From positions 15,178,728 to 15,242,727 of the forward strand of contig JBBCBC010000016.1 of assembly GCA_037126765.1 (NCBI GenBank): a stretch of 64,000 bases of DNA, read 5' to 3'. Position numbers and translations under genes: made by a program. The notes beneath the pieces are model-generated. The model worked only from the letters and a program-made list of their open reading frames with translations, had not been told where the DNA came from and did no database searches. The stretch is from Stenogyne calaminthoides (lineage: Eukaryota; Streptophyta; Magnoliopsida; Lamiales; Lamiaceae). Below, in pieces: positions 9,711 to 18,803 of the stretch; positions within the stretch are counted from its first letter, which is position 1; the number at the start of each line of letters is the position of its first letter.

Positions 9711-10352
9711 TGTTACTTTTAGAGTATGGGCGATCAAAACAGGTAAAAGAACAAGAAATTGATGACCCGATTCGTCTTATGAACAAGACTACGCCCGGGG
9801 GCGTCCAAGCCAGGTGTTTGTGTATAAAATATATGCCTAAGAGTCTAAGTGTTTCAACCTATAACAAGTGTGTCCGGGTAGGCCTATTTATATTGTGATT
9901 CTTGCCTATTGGGTGAGAATTTACATAAGGAAAGTGCACTAAAAAAGGCATCAGTCTTTGAGGCCACCACTTTCGCCTCGTTGGGTCAGAGGTCACAGTC
10001 TTTAATGCACGCCAATTGTGGGGCGGACTTCGGGGGGGAGGGGGGATCTCGTGGCTTGTCGCGTGTTCCCTTTTGACTGTCGAGATGTTTGACTTTGATC
10101 CGTGTAGGTCACTTCCGGCTTGTGGAGGCTTCAATGTGAGTCGCCCAGCGACCTGTGAGGGTTCTATGTGCAACTCGCCTCGTGACCTGCCAATTTGGTG
10201 GTGAGTGAATTGCACTTGGGTTTATTGGAGTGATGGTTCGAGTGTGATTTCCCATGTTCCTTGGCTCCAAAGTTTCCTTTAGACAAGGGTGGTTGGCGGA
10301 TGACTTCCGATAGTATGACTAAACCCAATTTGGTTTTATTCATGTTACAATA
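9711..10352 (-). repeat. Tat-1 3' LTR
   Basis: On the + strand it starts TGTTACTTTTAG and ends CATGTTACAATA, which on the minus strand is a TATTGTAACATG start (TG to TA) and a CA end. Blocks such as TTCGTCTTATGAACAAGACT and the following ACGCCCGGGGGCGTCCAAGC match the reverse complement of the Tat-2 LTR end (about 61700-61760). At 642 bp it is close to the 579-609 bp of the Tat-2 LTRs, but overall divergence is high, so Tat-1 and Tat-2 are different families or old copies. Short open frames here (9710-9898, 9859-10215) are not genes. Confidence 0.8.
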
Positions 10353-10366
10353 ATTACCCCTCAATT
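10353..10366 (-). other. Tat-1 polypurine tract
   Basis: The minus strand reads TTGAGGGGTAAT directly before the LTR start, matching TTGAGGGGCAAT in Tat-2 (61256-61267). It primes plus-strand DNA synthesis. The flanking sequence (CACGTGxx.., then GGCAAGTCGACCT near 10425) is also shared with Tat-2, which supports the LTR boundary. Confidence 0.75.
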
Positions 10367-10681
10367 TGAGGTCACGTGCTCAAACCGGGGCCTTGACTTG
10401 ATTTATCTTTCATCTGGCCTTTGGCAAGTCGACCTAGGGAACTGTTCTTAGGGCGAGTCGTTATCCTCGGGTAGGGGAATCATCGCCTTAATTTTGTGAA
10501 TCATCGTGACAGATTGACCTCAGATTTGTGGATTTGATATGATGGCGTGACAGGCTGATGACGTGAGGCGCCGCAAGTCGCACCAATGCATAGTTGCGGT
10601 GTTGTTCACGCGCGAGTCCAGGGTGCCCCTTGCCGGGCAGGGCCCAAACTATAGCGAATTTGCACTTTGACCCCTCGCCCA

Positions 10682-10691
10682 TATATAAATA
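10682..10691 (+). promoter_or_regulatory. TATA box of the Tat-1 antisense gene
   Basis: CATATATAAATAAG lies about 145 bp before the ATG at 10834 and is followed by a CT-rich stretch with CTTCTTTCCAATACATTATC, typical of a plant 5' untranslated region. The 330 bp between the PPT and this box would then be promoter. Tat-2 has TTTATAAG at the matching place. Confidence 0.6.
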
Positions 10692-11389
10692 AGCGGGCTT
10701 GTTAGGTTTAACAAACTCTTCCACGATTTTTCTGTGAATTCTTTGTGCATTCGCCATCTTCGCCGGATTCTTAGAGAGTTTCATCAAGGATTTCTCAAGT
10801 TAAACTCTTCATTCTTCTTTCCAATACATTATCATGGCTACCGGTTCTTCCACAACCCTTCCTGCCACTCAACCGATGGTATTGTCATCTTCGGACGACA
10901 ATACCGCCTTCATCTCCAAGTTCTGCCACCACACTGGTTTGTCATCCGCCGCCTCTAATGTGTAAAGGAACCTCAGTCGTTAATGCCCCGAGTGACGACA
11001 GGGAAGACGATGGTAATGACGAAGCAGTTGACGAATAGTTTCTTGTAGAATTGGGGGACATTACGCATCTCCCACCGGTGAATATCAACCCCCTCCGCAA
11101 TATCTTGCCGGAGATAATGGCGGGGTGGGCTCTTCATCCGTGGTTCATCCGACCCAGCTCGTCGGTATGGGGTTTACAAATGAGATTTTGACTATGAATT
11201 CTACAGAACCAAAGCTCCCTATCAGTGACCTAAACGCCTCTTCCAGAAGTCAGTCAAGTTAGATTTTTTTGCCCATGAAAAGAAATACAGATCGGTATTG
11301 AGTGACCGATATGTGCTCTCGCTTCGCCACAATTATAAAGTGCCCATGGATGTGCATTTTTATGCTCCTACCTCTGATGAAAGTGCTGA

Positions 11390-13383
11390 AAATGCCTCAT
11401 TCGATAAGACCCTTAGTGTGTGCGAAACACCACTAGTGTGTCCAATTCTATGGCCTCCAGGCCCTAATCGACCGCCGCCCTTACCGCTTGCACAGCCCTC
11501 GCAAGCCCTCTATGGACCATCCGTCACGCGAGGCTGTCGTCTCTCAGGTTCGTGCCGAGATACTAGGGAACCTCCCAGAATTTAGAGAATTCCTTTGCCA
11601 TGAGAATGCCCTCAAGGCGATTCCCGCATTGTCCTCGGATGATGGCGCACAACCGCTCGTGGACTGTAACCTGTTCCACATACTCTTGGGCCTCTCGCGG
11701 GATGCGATCCCCGCAGATCGCCCAGGCCACTCAATTACCCAGCCCGATAGCGATACACGGGCCGCAAGCTAGGGCTTCAGACCCGTTGCCTTCTGATTGC
11801 ATTCTGGGATTTTCATCGCATTCAATAGATTTTCAAGAATTAACATCGGTTTCTCCTGCTGTCCAGTCAATGGACGTCACCCAGGTTTCTATGCGTACAC
11901 CACCTCCACAGCACGGTGATGGCGAGACTGCGAGATTTGCACATGTGCTGCAAGCAGGCTATATGGATGCAGGCTCTTTGATCACTCAAGTTAAGAAAGG
12001 TAATATATTTTCAGTCTCTATTGATGAGTCATTTTATAATTCGACTATTCGGGAACTAGGGGATGCTTTGATTGCTCGTCTAGTTTACAAGAAAGGGGAG
12101 AACCCTCTACACATGCATGCTTTGAAGTTGAAACTTGAAAAGATATGGTGTTGCCCTTGTTTGATTGTCCCTTTAGGACGTGGTTATTTTGATGTTAAGT
12201 TCCGATGCTTGAAGGATAAGGATATGATTTTTCAGCGTCGTTATTGGGTGGTGAACCGATACTATTAAACTGCAGCGTTGGATACCGGATTTCAGCCCGA
12301 CTAGGCTCTCCACTTCAATTGTCCAGGTTTGGGTTTGGTTTTGTGAGCTTCCTATGGAATATTGGCAACCCAAGGTGTTGTGGGCAATGACATCTACTCT
12401 AGGCACTCCGATTTTAATTGATGATCGCACATTGACGAAATCTATGGGTCAGTTTGCTTGGGTGCTCGTAGAGATGGATTTATCTTAGGATAGAGAGAAG
12501 CATATTATGGTTGAACGATTGGGTCACTGTTCTTTTACGGTGATTCATTATGAAGGCTTGCCGAAGTTTTGCAAGTCCAGTGGAACTGTGGGCCATTTGG
12601 CAGATTCTTGCAAGAAGGGTACCACTGCTCTGGTTCAAACAAGATGTGGGTGCAAAAGGCCAAGGAGCACCTGACTTCCATAGGATGGTTCCGGTTCACA
12701 CGAGACTGGGCATGACATCTCTAATCATGCACATATGGATTCACGGGAGATTGATATCCCCCCCTCTGAGACTGCAACGGCTAACAAAGTTGGGGACTCT
12801 CCCCCCTCTTCTTCTAGCCCTCTTCAGATGCAAGACATGGACTGGCAGGTTCCGAAGAAAACGATTTCACCTTCTCGCCCAGCGACGGCTCCCCCTGAGC
12901 CTATTTCGGCAAATTCCTTTAAGACTTTGGGGGATGGTACATCACTGTTGGATTCAGACACTCCGGCTTCTTCTACTGACATGTTTGAAGATAACAGGGA
13001 GTTTACTTTGGCCTACATTCTTACAGCGGCGGAACATAGTTATTTACAGACATCGGGTGGTAAGGTGAACCCAAAGGACCCCCTTAGGCAAACTTATTAT
13101 AGCCAAATAGATGTAGGCCAGACGAGAAGATACCCAGAGACGAGAGGCTTACAACACGAGATAGAGGGCTAAAAGAGTTGAGGCTGCCTTGCAGCGTTCT
13201 AATTTGAGTTGATTATTTGTATGTTAACCTTAATGTTTCTTTACACAGTCATGTTAGACTGTCTTGGTCGTCTGGACACTTTTGGGCTAGGGACATCTTT
13301 TTCGCTTTTCGGGGTCACTTTCGGGCCCATCTTTCTCTTATTACATTTCTTTTTCTTTTCCTCATAATAATATCGCTTATTTT
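11390..13383 (+). mobile_element. LINE (L1-type) carrying ORF1 only
   Basis: The copies of CCTCTGNTGAAAGTGCTGA at 11371-11389 and 13384-13402 differ at one base and form a 19-bp target-site duplication, the length expected for target-primed LINE insertion. They fall inside one codon stretch of the Tat-1 antisense gene (TSDESAE). Between them lie a GC-rich 5' part, an ORF1 with DUF4283-type and zinc-knuckle segments, and a T-rich 3' part ending ATCGCTTATTTT. There is no endonuclease or reverse transcriptase (ORF2) and no clear poly(A). It is therefore either an internally deleted LINE or an ORF1-only non-autonomous form. Confidence 0.85.
11850..13215 (+). pseudogene. LINE ORF1 protein (DUF4283 plus zinc knuckle), broken
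   Basis: The encoded RNA-binding protein would coat LINE RNA. Readable parts: RFAHVLQAGYMDAGSL, then a domain with RELGDALIARLVYKKGENP and PLGRGYFDVKFRCLKD (11930-12220). After a frame change at about 12262 come LQRWIPDFSPTR, VQVWVWFCELPMEYWQPKVL, GTPILIDDRTLTKS and AWVLVEMDLS (to about 12490). ERLGHCSFTVIHYEGLPKFC..GHLADSCKKG follows (about 12515-12620): a CX2CX4HX4C knuckle with Ser in place of the second Cys. A Ser/Pro/Thr-rich tail runs to about 13170, and RAKRVEAALQRSN near 13160-13205 looks like an ORF1 end. One stop (about 12487) and the frame change inactivate it. The start codon is uncertain. Confidence 0.8.
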
Positions 13384-15405
13384 CCTCTGCTGAAAGTGCT
13401 GATTAGCCACCTCCGGGTATGATTGCGGTGAACGGGCATACCATGGAGGCCGAGATCTAATTTCCTCTGCACCCGGCCATCTCGCATCTGCTAGCGGCTT
13501 GGAATCAGAGCTTGACCCAGATTACCCCGAACGGGCGGAGTTATATTATCTCCACCATGACCGTGTTGGGGCAATCCGAGTTGTATCGACTGCCGACTCC
13601 GGGCGAGATATCACACGTGATGCTCCCTGTTGCTCAGCATGGAGGCTAGAATGTTGTGCGACTTCGCAAGGGTAATGAACTTTTGAGTGGGATCCCAAAT
13701 AAGGTCAACGGATGGCACCAGAGGTGGTGGTTTGTCGGAGGGGCCTGGGAGTCGGTTGATCCCCCGAGTACCTTGTCCATCCGTGTTCCTGCGGACTATG
13801 CGCACCGACCTGAAAATGGTAAGTATTTTATTCTTGCCCTTTAAATCAACTGATCTAATTCCCTTTCTATCTTATAGTATTCAAGTCCCGGCCTTCCGAG
13901 CTATACTGGGACTTCCTCGAGGCATTAAAATTGGTTTGGGATACACTTGCGAGCTTCGAGATGTCAACACTCTGAATACCGAGCTCGAATACTTCGAGCC
14001 GGGCTGTATACCTATCCTTGCCACCTTAATATACCTTGTAAGTCGCTTCGCTTGGTCACTTTTCATGTAAAGACCTTCAATTTAGTGACCTAATCAACTT
14101 TCACGATTCGTGGCAGTTCCCCATCACCCAGCTTATCCAAAACAACCTTCGGCTTCGGTGATGGCTACTTGGAAGAAGTCTGTGCTTGGTTCAATGAAGC
14201 GCCTTGTGTCCTCCGGTACCCCTCTTCCAAGTCAGACTCCTAATGGTCCTTTTGCTGCCGATAAGGGAAAGAAGAAGGCCAAGGGGCCGACTCCTTCAGA
14301 TTCTGAGCCCGCTCAGAAGAGGATGAGAGAAGAGACGTGTTCCTACAAGTCGAAAGTGAACCAGGGGTTGGGGATATCGATCCGCTCGCCTCCTTAGTCC
14401 ACCCCTGCCCCCAAAGGAGGACGTCACGACGGAGATGACTCCTGGATGGGCTGGGATGAAGATCGGTTTAATGCTTAAGTCCAGTTTACATATGCTCTCT
14501 TTGTGATTCTTGTCGTTTGTTGGCTAATGGCTTGAACTCTTCTGTAGCCTGGACTACATGCTAGCCAAGTTTTCTCCAGAGTATCTGAGCTTCCTAAGGT
14601 TGGGTGGGATTACCCCGGAAGAACTTCCCGACCACTGGCCGACTTATCTCTGCAGAGCCCTTCAAAATTAACCCCAGGGGTGGACGAGAGAAGATAATGC
14701 CAATGCCCATCGCCAGAAGGTTACCGGTAACCTGTATTCGGCCATGATCCACTCCTAGAAGGCGACGCTCTTCTTGGAGTAAACCAAAGCTTAGCTGGAG
14801 GTCGAGCTCAAGAGCCTGGCGAAGTTGCAAGAGAGGGTCGTTGATCAGGCCAAGAAATTACTCTTGGGGGCTGAGATCCAGAAGAAGATGGAGACATCCA
14901 ACTCCGATCTGACCCAAAAAGTTTCGAACCTTGAGGGTTATCTGGGAGAAGCCGAGGGCCGACTCGCGATGGCGGAAGCGGCCATTGTTCGGGTGAAAGG
15001 GGAGTTGGTTGAGATCAAGAAGGAGCTGGCCGCCAAGGATGCGAGGTTCAAGGAGGTTGAGGATATGAACGCCAGCTATGCTTATGTTATGGCATTTGTG
15101 GGAGCCATTCGGATCTTTTGCCACACGAACCCTACTGGCGACCTCAACAGGATTGTCGTCGAGCTAACAGACTATGTCCGTGATAATCCTATCGACTCTG
15201 ACGTCCTGCTCGAGATCAAAGATCTGGAGGGTATGGGTATCGTTCTCTCCTTCTTTCCCAATTAGAATAGGATCGTGTTTCCCACCCTAGACCTTGATGA
15301 GACGCAGCTGGGACAGACTGATGTGGTCCTCGAGACTAAAATGGATGAGACCGAGCCCCGGGCGGAGTTCGTTGAGATGTCAGGCGCTGCACCCCCAGAT
15401 GAACA

Positions 15406-15640
15406 GGTCATTCTCGGCCTCTAGGGGAGGCGTTTACCAGCCCAAGACTAAGGAGATGGGCTGCCCACAAATCCACGAGTGTTATTCAGTAACAATTAGG
15501 TGGACAACCTTTGAACATAGTCAGTGGTGCTGTTGACGGGATTCTGGATGTCCTTAAGAATGGTAATATCAAGAATCCCAATAAGAAAAAGGAGATTGAA
15601 CTCTATCCCCAACAAAGCTTTTGATCAGCACACCTTTGAA
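15406..15640 (+). pseudogene. BRR2: Captured fragment of the host BRR2 (U5 snRNP RNA helicase) gene
   Basis: The translation in two frames gives SFSASRGGVYQPKTKE (15408-15455), then AAHKSTSVIQ-stop-QLGGQ (about 15460-15505), PLNIVSGAVDGILDVLKNG and NIKNPNKKKEIE (to about 15600) and IPNKAFDQ (about 15612-15635). This is the well-conserved segment after the N-terminal basic region of plant BRR2/SNRNP200 helicases (EDGVYQPKTKETRAAYEAML.. then ..GGQPLNIVSGAADEIL, quoted from memory in short pieces). It has a 2-nt loss near 15457, a CAG to TAA-type stop near 15490 and a small deletion before IPNKAFDQ. It lies at the 3' end of the Tat-1 antisense gene in that gene's orientation. Tat-2 has no such segment. 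The reading end VILGL-stop of the antisense gene overlaps its start. Confidence 0.85.
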
Positions 15641-16096
15641 GTCCCAGGAAAACCAAGCAGTGGTAGATAGTCGCTAGTGTCTTAGTATCTTGATGTACTT
15701 TCTCTCTTTGTTGACTTTAGGCCGCTTGATGTAATTAGCCTTCGGGCTCTCTAATGTACCGACCTTCGGGCCTTTGTAATTAATGAAATTTCCTTTTTTA
15801 TTCCTTTATTGTGCCTACTTGATTTCCTTATACGACTTTAAAGTTTGAACTTTATTTGCTCTTATCATCTTATTACTGATACGATTTGTTTTTGAACTTT
15901 GCTTAGTTGTCTTATAAAGTTGGGGGAGGATAGCACCACTTGGGGTGGCGATCTCGCCGCAGGTATGTCAAAAGTCATACTTGGGAGGTCAATGTTTCAC
16001 ATATGCGACCTCCATCGGTTTAACATAGGAATTATGAAAAAAAAATTAACATTATTATTGTCTGGCCGAATTATTTACAAGGACGCGACCTTGAAC
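15641..16096 (+). terminator. 3' region of the Tat-1 antisense gene and convergent spacer
   Basis: No gene is seen. GTAATTAATGAAATTTCC at about 15775-15793 matches the minus strand of Tat-2 at about 58160-58178 and is a likely poly(A) signal region (AATGAA) of the antisense gene. Just before it, the word ACCTTCGGGCC.TTTGTAAT repeats an upstream GCCTTCGGGCTCT. The stretch to 16096 separates this 3' end from the oppositely transcribed pol end. Confidence 0.45.
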
Positions 16097-16254
16097 CTAT
16101 TGATAATATTTCTTCAAGTGAGATGCATTCCACAGGTACTGAGCCTTCACACCATCTGGGTCCTCGAGTTCGTAGGCCCCATTAGACATGACTCTTGAGA
16201 CCTTAAATGGGCCTTCCCAGTTCGGGCCGAAAGTTCCCTGAGACACGCCGAGTA
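16097..16254 (-). pseudogene. Tat-1 pol C-terminal end
   Basis: On the minus strand one reads GTFGPNWEGPFKVSRVMSNG, YELEDPDGVKAQYLWNASHL and KKYYQ followed by TAG (complement of 16097-16099). This is the SH3-like C-terminal tail of Gypsy integrase, matching LGPNWEGPFKIS..LRKYYQ of Tat-2 (57780-57917). The upstream codons continue at 45254 on the far side of Copia-1, which proves that 16254 and 45254 were once adjacent. Confidence 0.9.
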
Positions 16255-17832
16255 TGTTGGGAAATTTAGAGTTTTGATGAAAGTTCTAAAACACATGTAA
16301 TAGGACCAATCAGACATGTTAGCTGACTGATGTTTTTAATACCAGTTATAAGATAACCAGTTGATAATTATTATATAGAACAACTGATGTATAAGATATG
16401 TCACATATTGAGGGGGAACCTTAATATGTATAGGTCAGATCTAAAGATCAGAAGAACAAAAGATCAGCTGAAGTCCGACAGGCCAGAAGGCAAGGGAAGG
16501 ACAGAAGATCAGACAATCTTATAAAGTCAGATAATCAGGTGAAGTCATGAAACACAAATTTAGAAGACCTGAAGATCAGATGACTACCAAAAGATCAGAC
16601 CAGAAGACCTACATCAGCCGAGTCTGCTAGTTGAGCTAAGACAACTGGCACCAGAAGACTCTATCAGTAGATCGATCGGTTATAAATCGATCGGTCACCT
16701 CACCGGTGATAAAGCGATGTTTCACCAAGTCATACGTTGTTGATCTGAACAAGAAGAATGTCAACTTTAGTTGGTAGAACAAACACTGAAAAGTGATTTT
16801 GTTAACCAATAAGAACAAGACACGTATAAACGGAGCCGACAATACAGGGATTTGGTGCTGCTTGGTCAAACGGCTATAAAAGACAACTATTCATGATTTC
16901 GGGCATGCCGTCCCTGAAGCACGTCACATCAAATCCTACATATCTACCAAATATAGCCAGAAATTCAAATTGCTCTCCAATGGCTCTTTGATTTCGGGGT
17001 CTATAAATATGGGATTACTCTTCAGAGTAAACAACGGAAATTATCATGAATCTCATACTATAGCAAAATTTCCGCACGAAGAACACAACCTTGAAGATAA
17101 TTTTTCTAAGTGTTCATCCCATAGTTCTTAGCATAGAAATCTTATCCTCTAGCTGTTAGGCTACTTAAATACTAGAAAAGATTTCAAAGTTTGAACAAAC
17201 AACAAATCTTACCCAAAACCCAAAGTTAGGTTAAGTTTGTTTAGCAAGATTTCAGACTAGGGTTTCTAGTTTTGATTTCTGGGATCGGTTGAGTGAGAGC
17301 TCCATAAATATCTGTTGGTGTAATGTGTTGGACTAACACAATAATCTAAGTCCAGTTGGTTAAGTTGGTTAAGTTGGTGCCCCTTGTGATAGGGAAGAGT
17401 GGGCGTGGGGATTTGGTTGTCCGAACCACTATAAATCTTGTGTGCATTTACGATTGATTAAGCGCTTTACACTATTGCACACAACTTGATTAAATCTGCA
17501 TACATATTGCGAAAGTTAGGATCGCTAGTACCAAATTCTTGATCCGTCGGATTGACTCCATAGTCATCTGATTGAAAACAACTTTGGAATCTGATTTGTT
17601 ATAAACTGGTTTTTCACACGGGTATAAACTAGCTTCCATGACTGTCGGTTAAACCGATAGATACCGAATCGACCGCCCTCGGCGATCAATAAGTTGGATA
17701 TCTATCAAACCGATTTATTTGAACTCGATCAGCAAACCGCAATCATACGATCCGAGACGAAAAAAGTTTTCGAAGTCTATTCACCCCTCCCCTCTAGACT
17801 TCTGCCCTCACGAAACCCGTTCGGGACCTACA
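16255..17832 (+). repeat. Copia-1 5' LTR
   Basis: Starts TGTTGGGAAATTTAG and ends CGGGACCTACA. TATA boxes: TATAAAAG near 16875 and TATAAATA at 17002-17009; the latter is followed by GGGATTACTC and a likely start. The U3 part (16436-16600) is rich in AGATCAG words. Compared with the 3' LTR it has CTGATCAG-type words changed to ATCGATCG-type words near 16670-16725 and 17520-17790. Overall similarity otherwise is high. Confidence 0.93.
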
Positions 17833-17834
17833 AG

Positions 17835-17846
17835 TGGTATCAGAGC
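17835..17846 (+). other. PBS (initiator tRNA-Met) of Copia-1
   Basis: TGGTATCAGAGC two bases after the LTR end, followed by AGTGGTTC, a usual SIRE arrangement. Confidence 0.9.
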
Positions 17847-17969
17847 AGTGGTTCTACGGACCACTGGCTTTGAATATCATTGGTTCTTGAGGAAGAACCT
17901 TTGTGGTCACTTGAACTGATCTTGAAAAACCTTTTTCAAATCTCATTTGTTTTCAAACTCACGATCAGC

Positions 17970-18803
17970 ATGGATAATACTTCGGGTATGTATCATGATT
18001 TGCCTAAATTTTCCATTGATGAGTATGCAGACTGGACGATATACATGAGCAACCATCTGAGATCAATAAGCAGCAGGATGATGGAAGTTCTTGAACGAGG
18101 ACCCATTATCATCTATCATGACAACCCAGCTGTTGGAGGTGATCCAGATTTTGCAGTTGGAAGTCTTGTCGAGAAAAGAGTCTGTCACGATGGATCTTTG
18201 AAGAGAAAGTTGTACACTCTGGATACGATAGCCAGACACATAATCATGAAGACCATGGACAAGATAACCATAGAAAAGATAAAGTATCTCAAGGCAGCCA
18301 AACATATGTGGGATACGCTTGCTGAAATGTGTGAAGGAAATGATTTGATTAAAGATAGCAGACTGCAAGCTGAACTGGTGAAATTCGAAAAACTTAAGAT
18401 GCTACCAAATGAAACCATCAATGAGCTCGATGGAAGAATCACCATGTTAGTCAATAAGCTATGGGAACTTGGACGAGAAATGTCAGATAAAGACATCAAT
18501 TACAAGATCTTGAGATCTCTGACTAAGAAGTGGGATATGAAAGTCACTGTAATAAAGGATTGTCAAGATATTGCTAAGATGAAGCCAAGCAACCTGTTCC
18601 TGAGTCTTAAAGCTCATGAGTTCGATCTGATCGAAAGAGGGCAAGAAGAAGAAGACGAGTCGCCTGCTGAAGCCACACCTGCCACATCAAAATCAGTTGC
18701 ATTCAAAGCAGCCAGTAGCAACTCAAAGTCTACTGAACCTGTTGGAAATATTATAAGCCAAAGTGAACAGATTGCTTTGCTAACCAGAAACTTGAAAATC
18801 TAA
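17970..18803 (+). pseudogene. Copia-1 gag, capsid part
   Basis: Start chosen at ATG 17970 (MDNTSGMYHDLPKF), the usual beginning of SIRE gag, 124 bp after the PBS; an upstream in-frame ATG at 17880 lies in the leader. About 277 residues are open. They contain the UBN2-type capsid region with KYLKAAKHMWDTLAEMCEG, LQAELVKFEKLKMLPNETIN, LRSLTKKWDMKVTVIKDCQD and LFLSLKAHEFDL. The tail is acidic and Ser/Ala-rich (QEEEDESPAEATPATS). A frame change at about 18790 separates it from the nucleocapsid part. Capsid protein would build the virus-like particle in the cytoplasm. Confidence 0.9.

Larger units (their letters stand above)
10834..15424 (+). pseudogene. Tat-1 antisense gene (PF04195-like domain and coiled coil), split by a LINE
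   Basis: This gene runs opposite to Tat-1 pol. It starts MATGSSTTLPATQP at 10834. Readable parts in order: FLVELGDITHLP (about 11038), then AHEKKYRSVLSDRYVLSLRHNY (about 11270-11340), which opens the 'putative gypsy type transposon' domain (PF04195); the LINE 11390-13383; PPPGMIAVNGHTMEAEI and HPAISHLLAAWNQS (13410-13520); LLSGIPNKVNGW..RWWFVGG (13680-13740). Introns follow at 13819-13877 and 14038-14116 with GT..AG ends. A third, about 14475-14547, has lost its GT. The last exon encodes a coiled coil (about 14825-15060) and an ASYAYVMAFVGAIRIF segment. Several frame changes and stops make it a pseudogene. The same exon-intron plan is present in Tat-2. Function is unknown; such extra antisense ORFs are known from Grande/Retand-like Tat elements. 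Confidence 0.8.
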
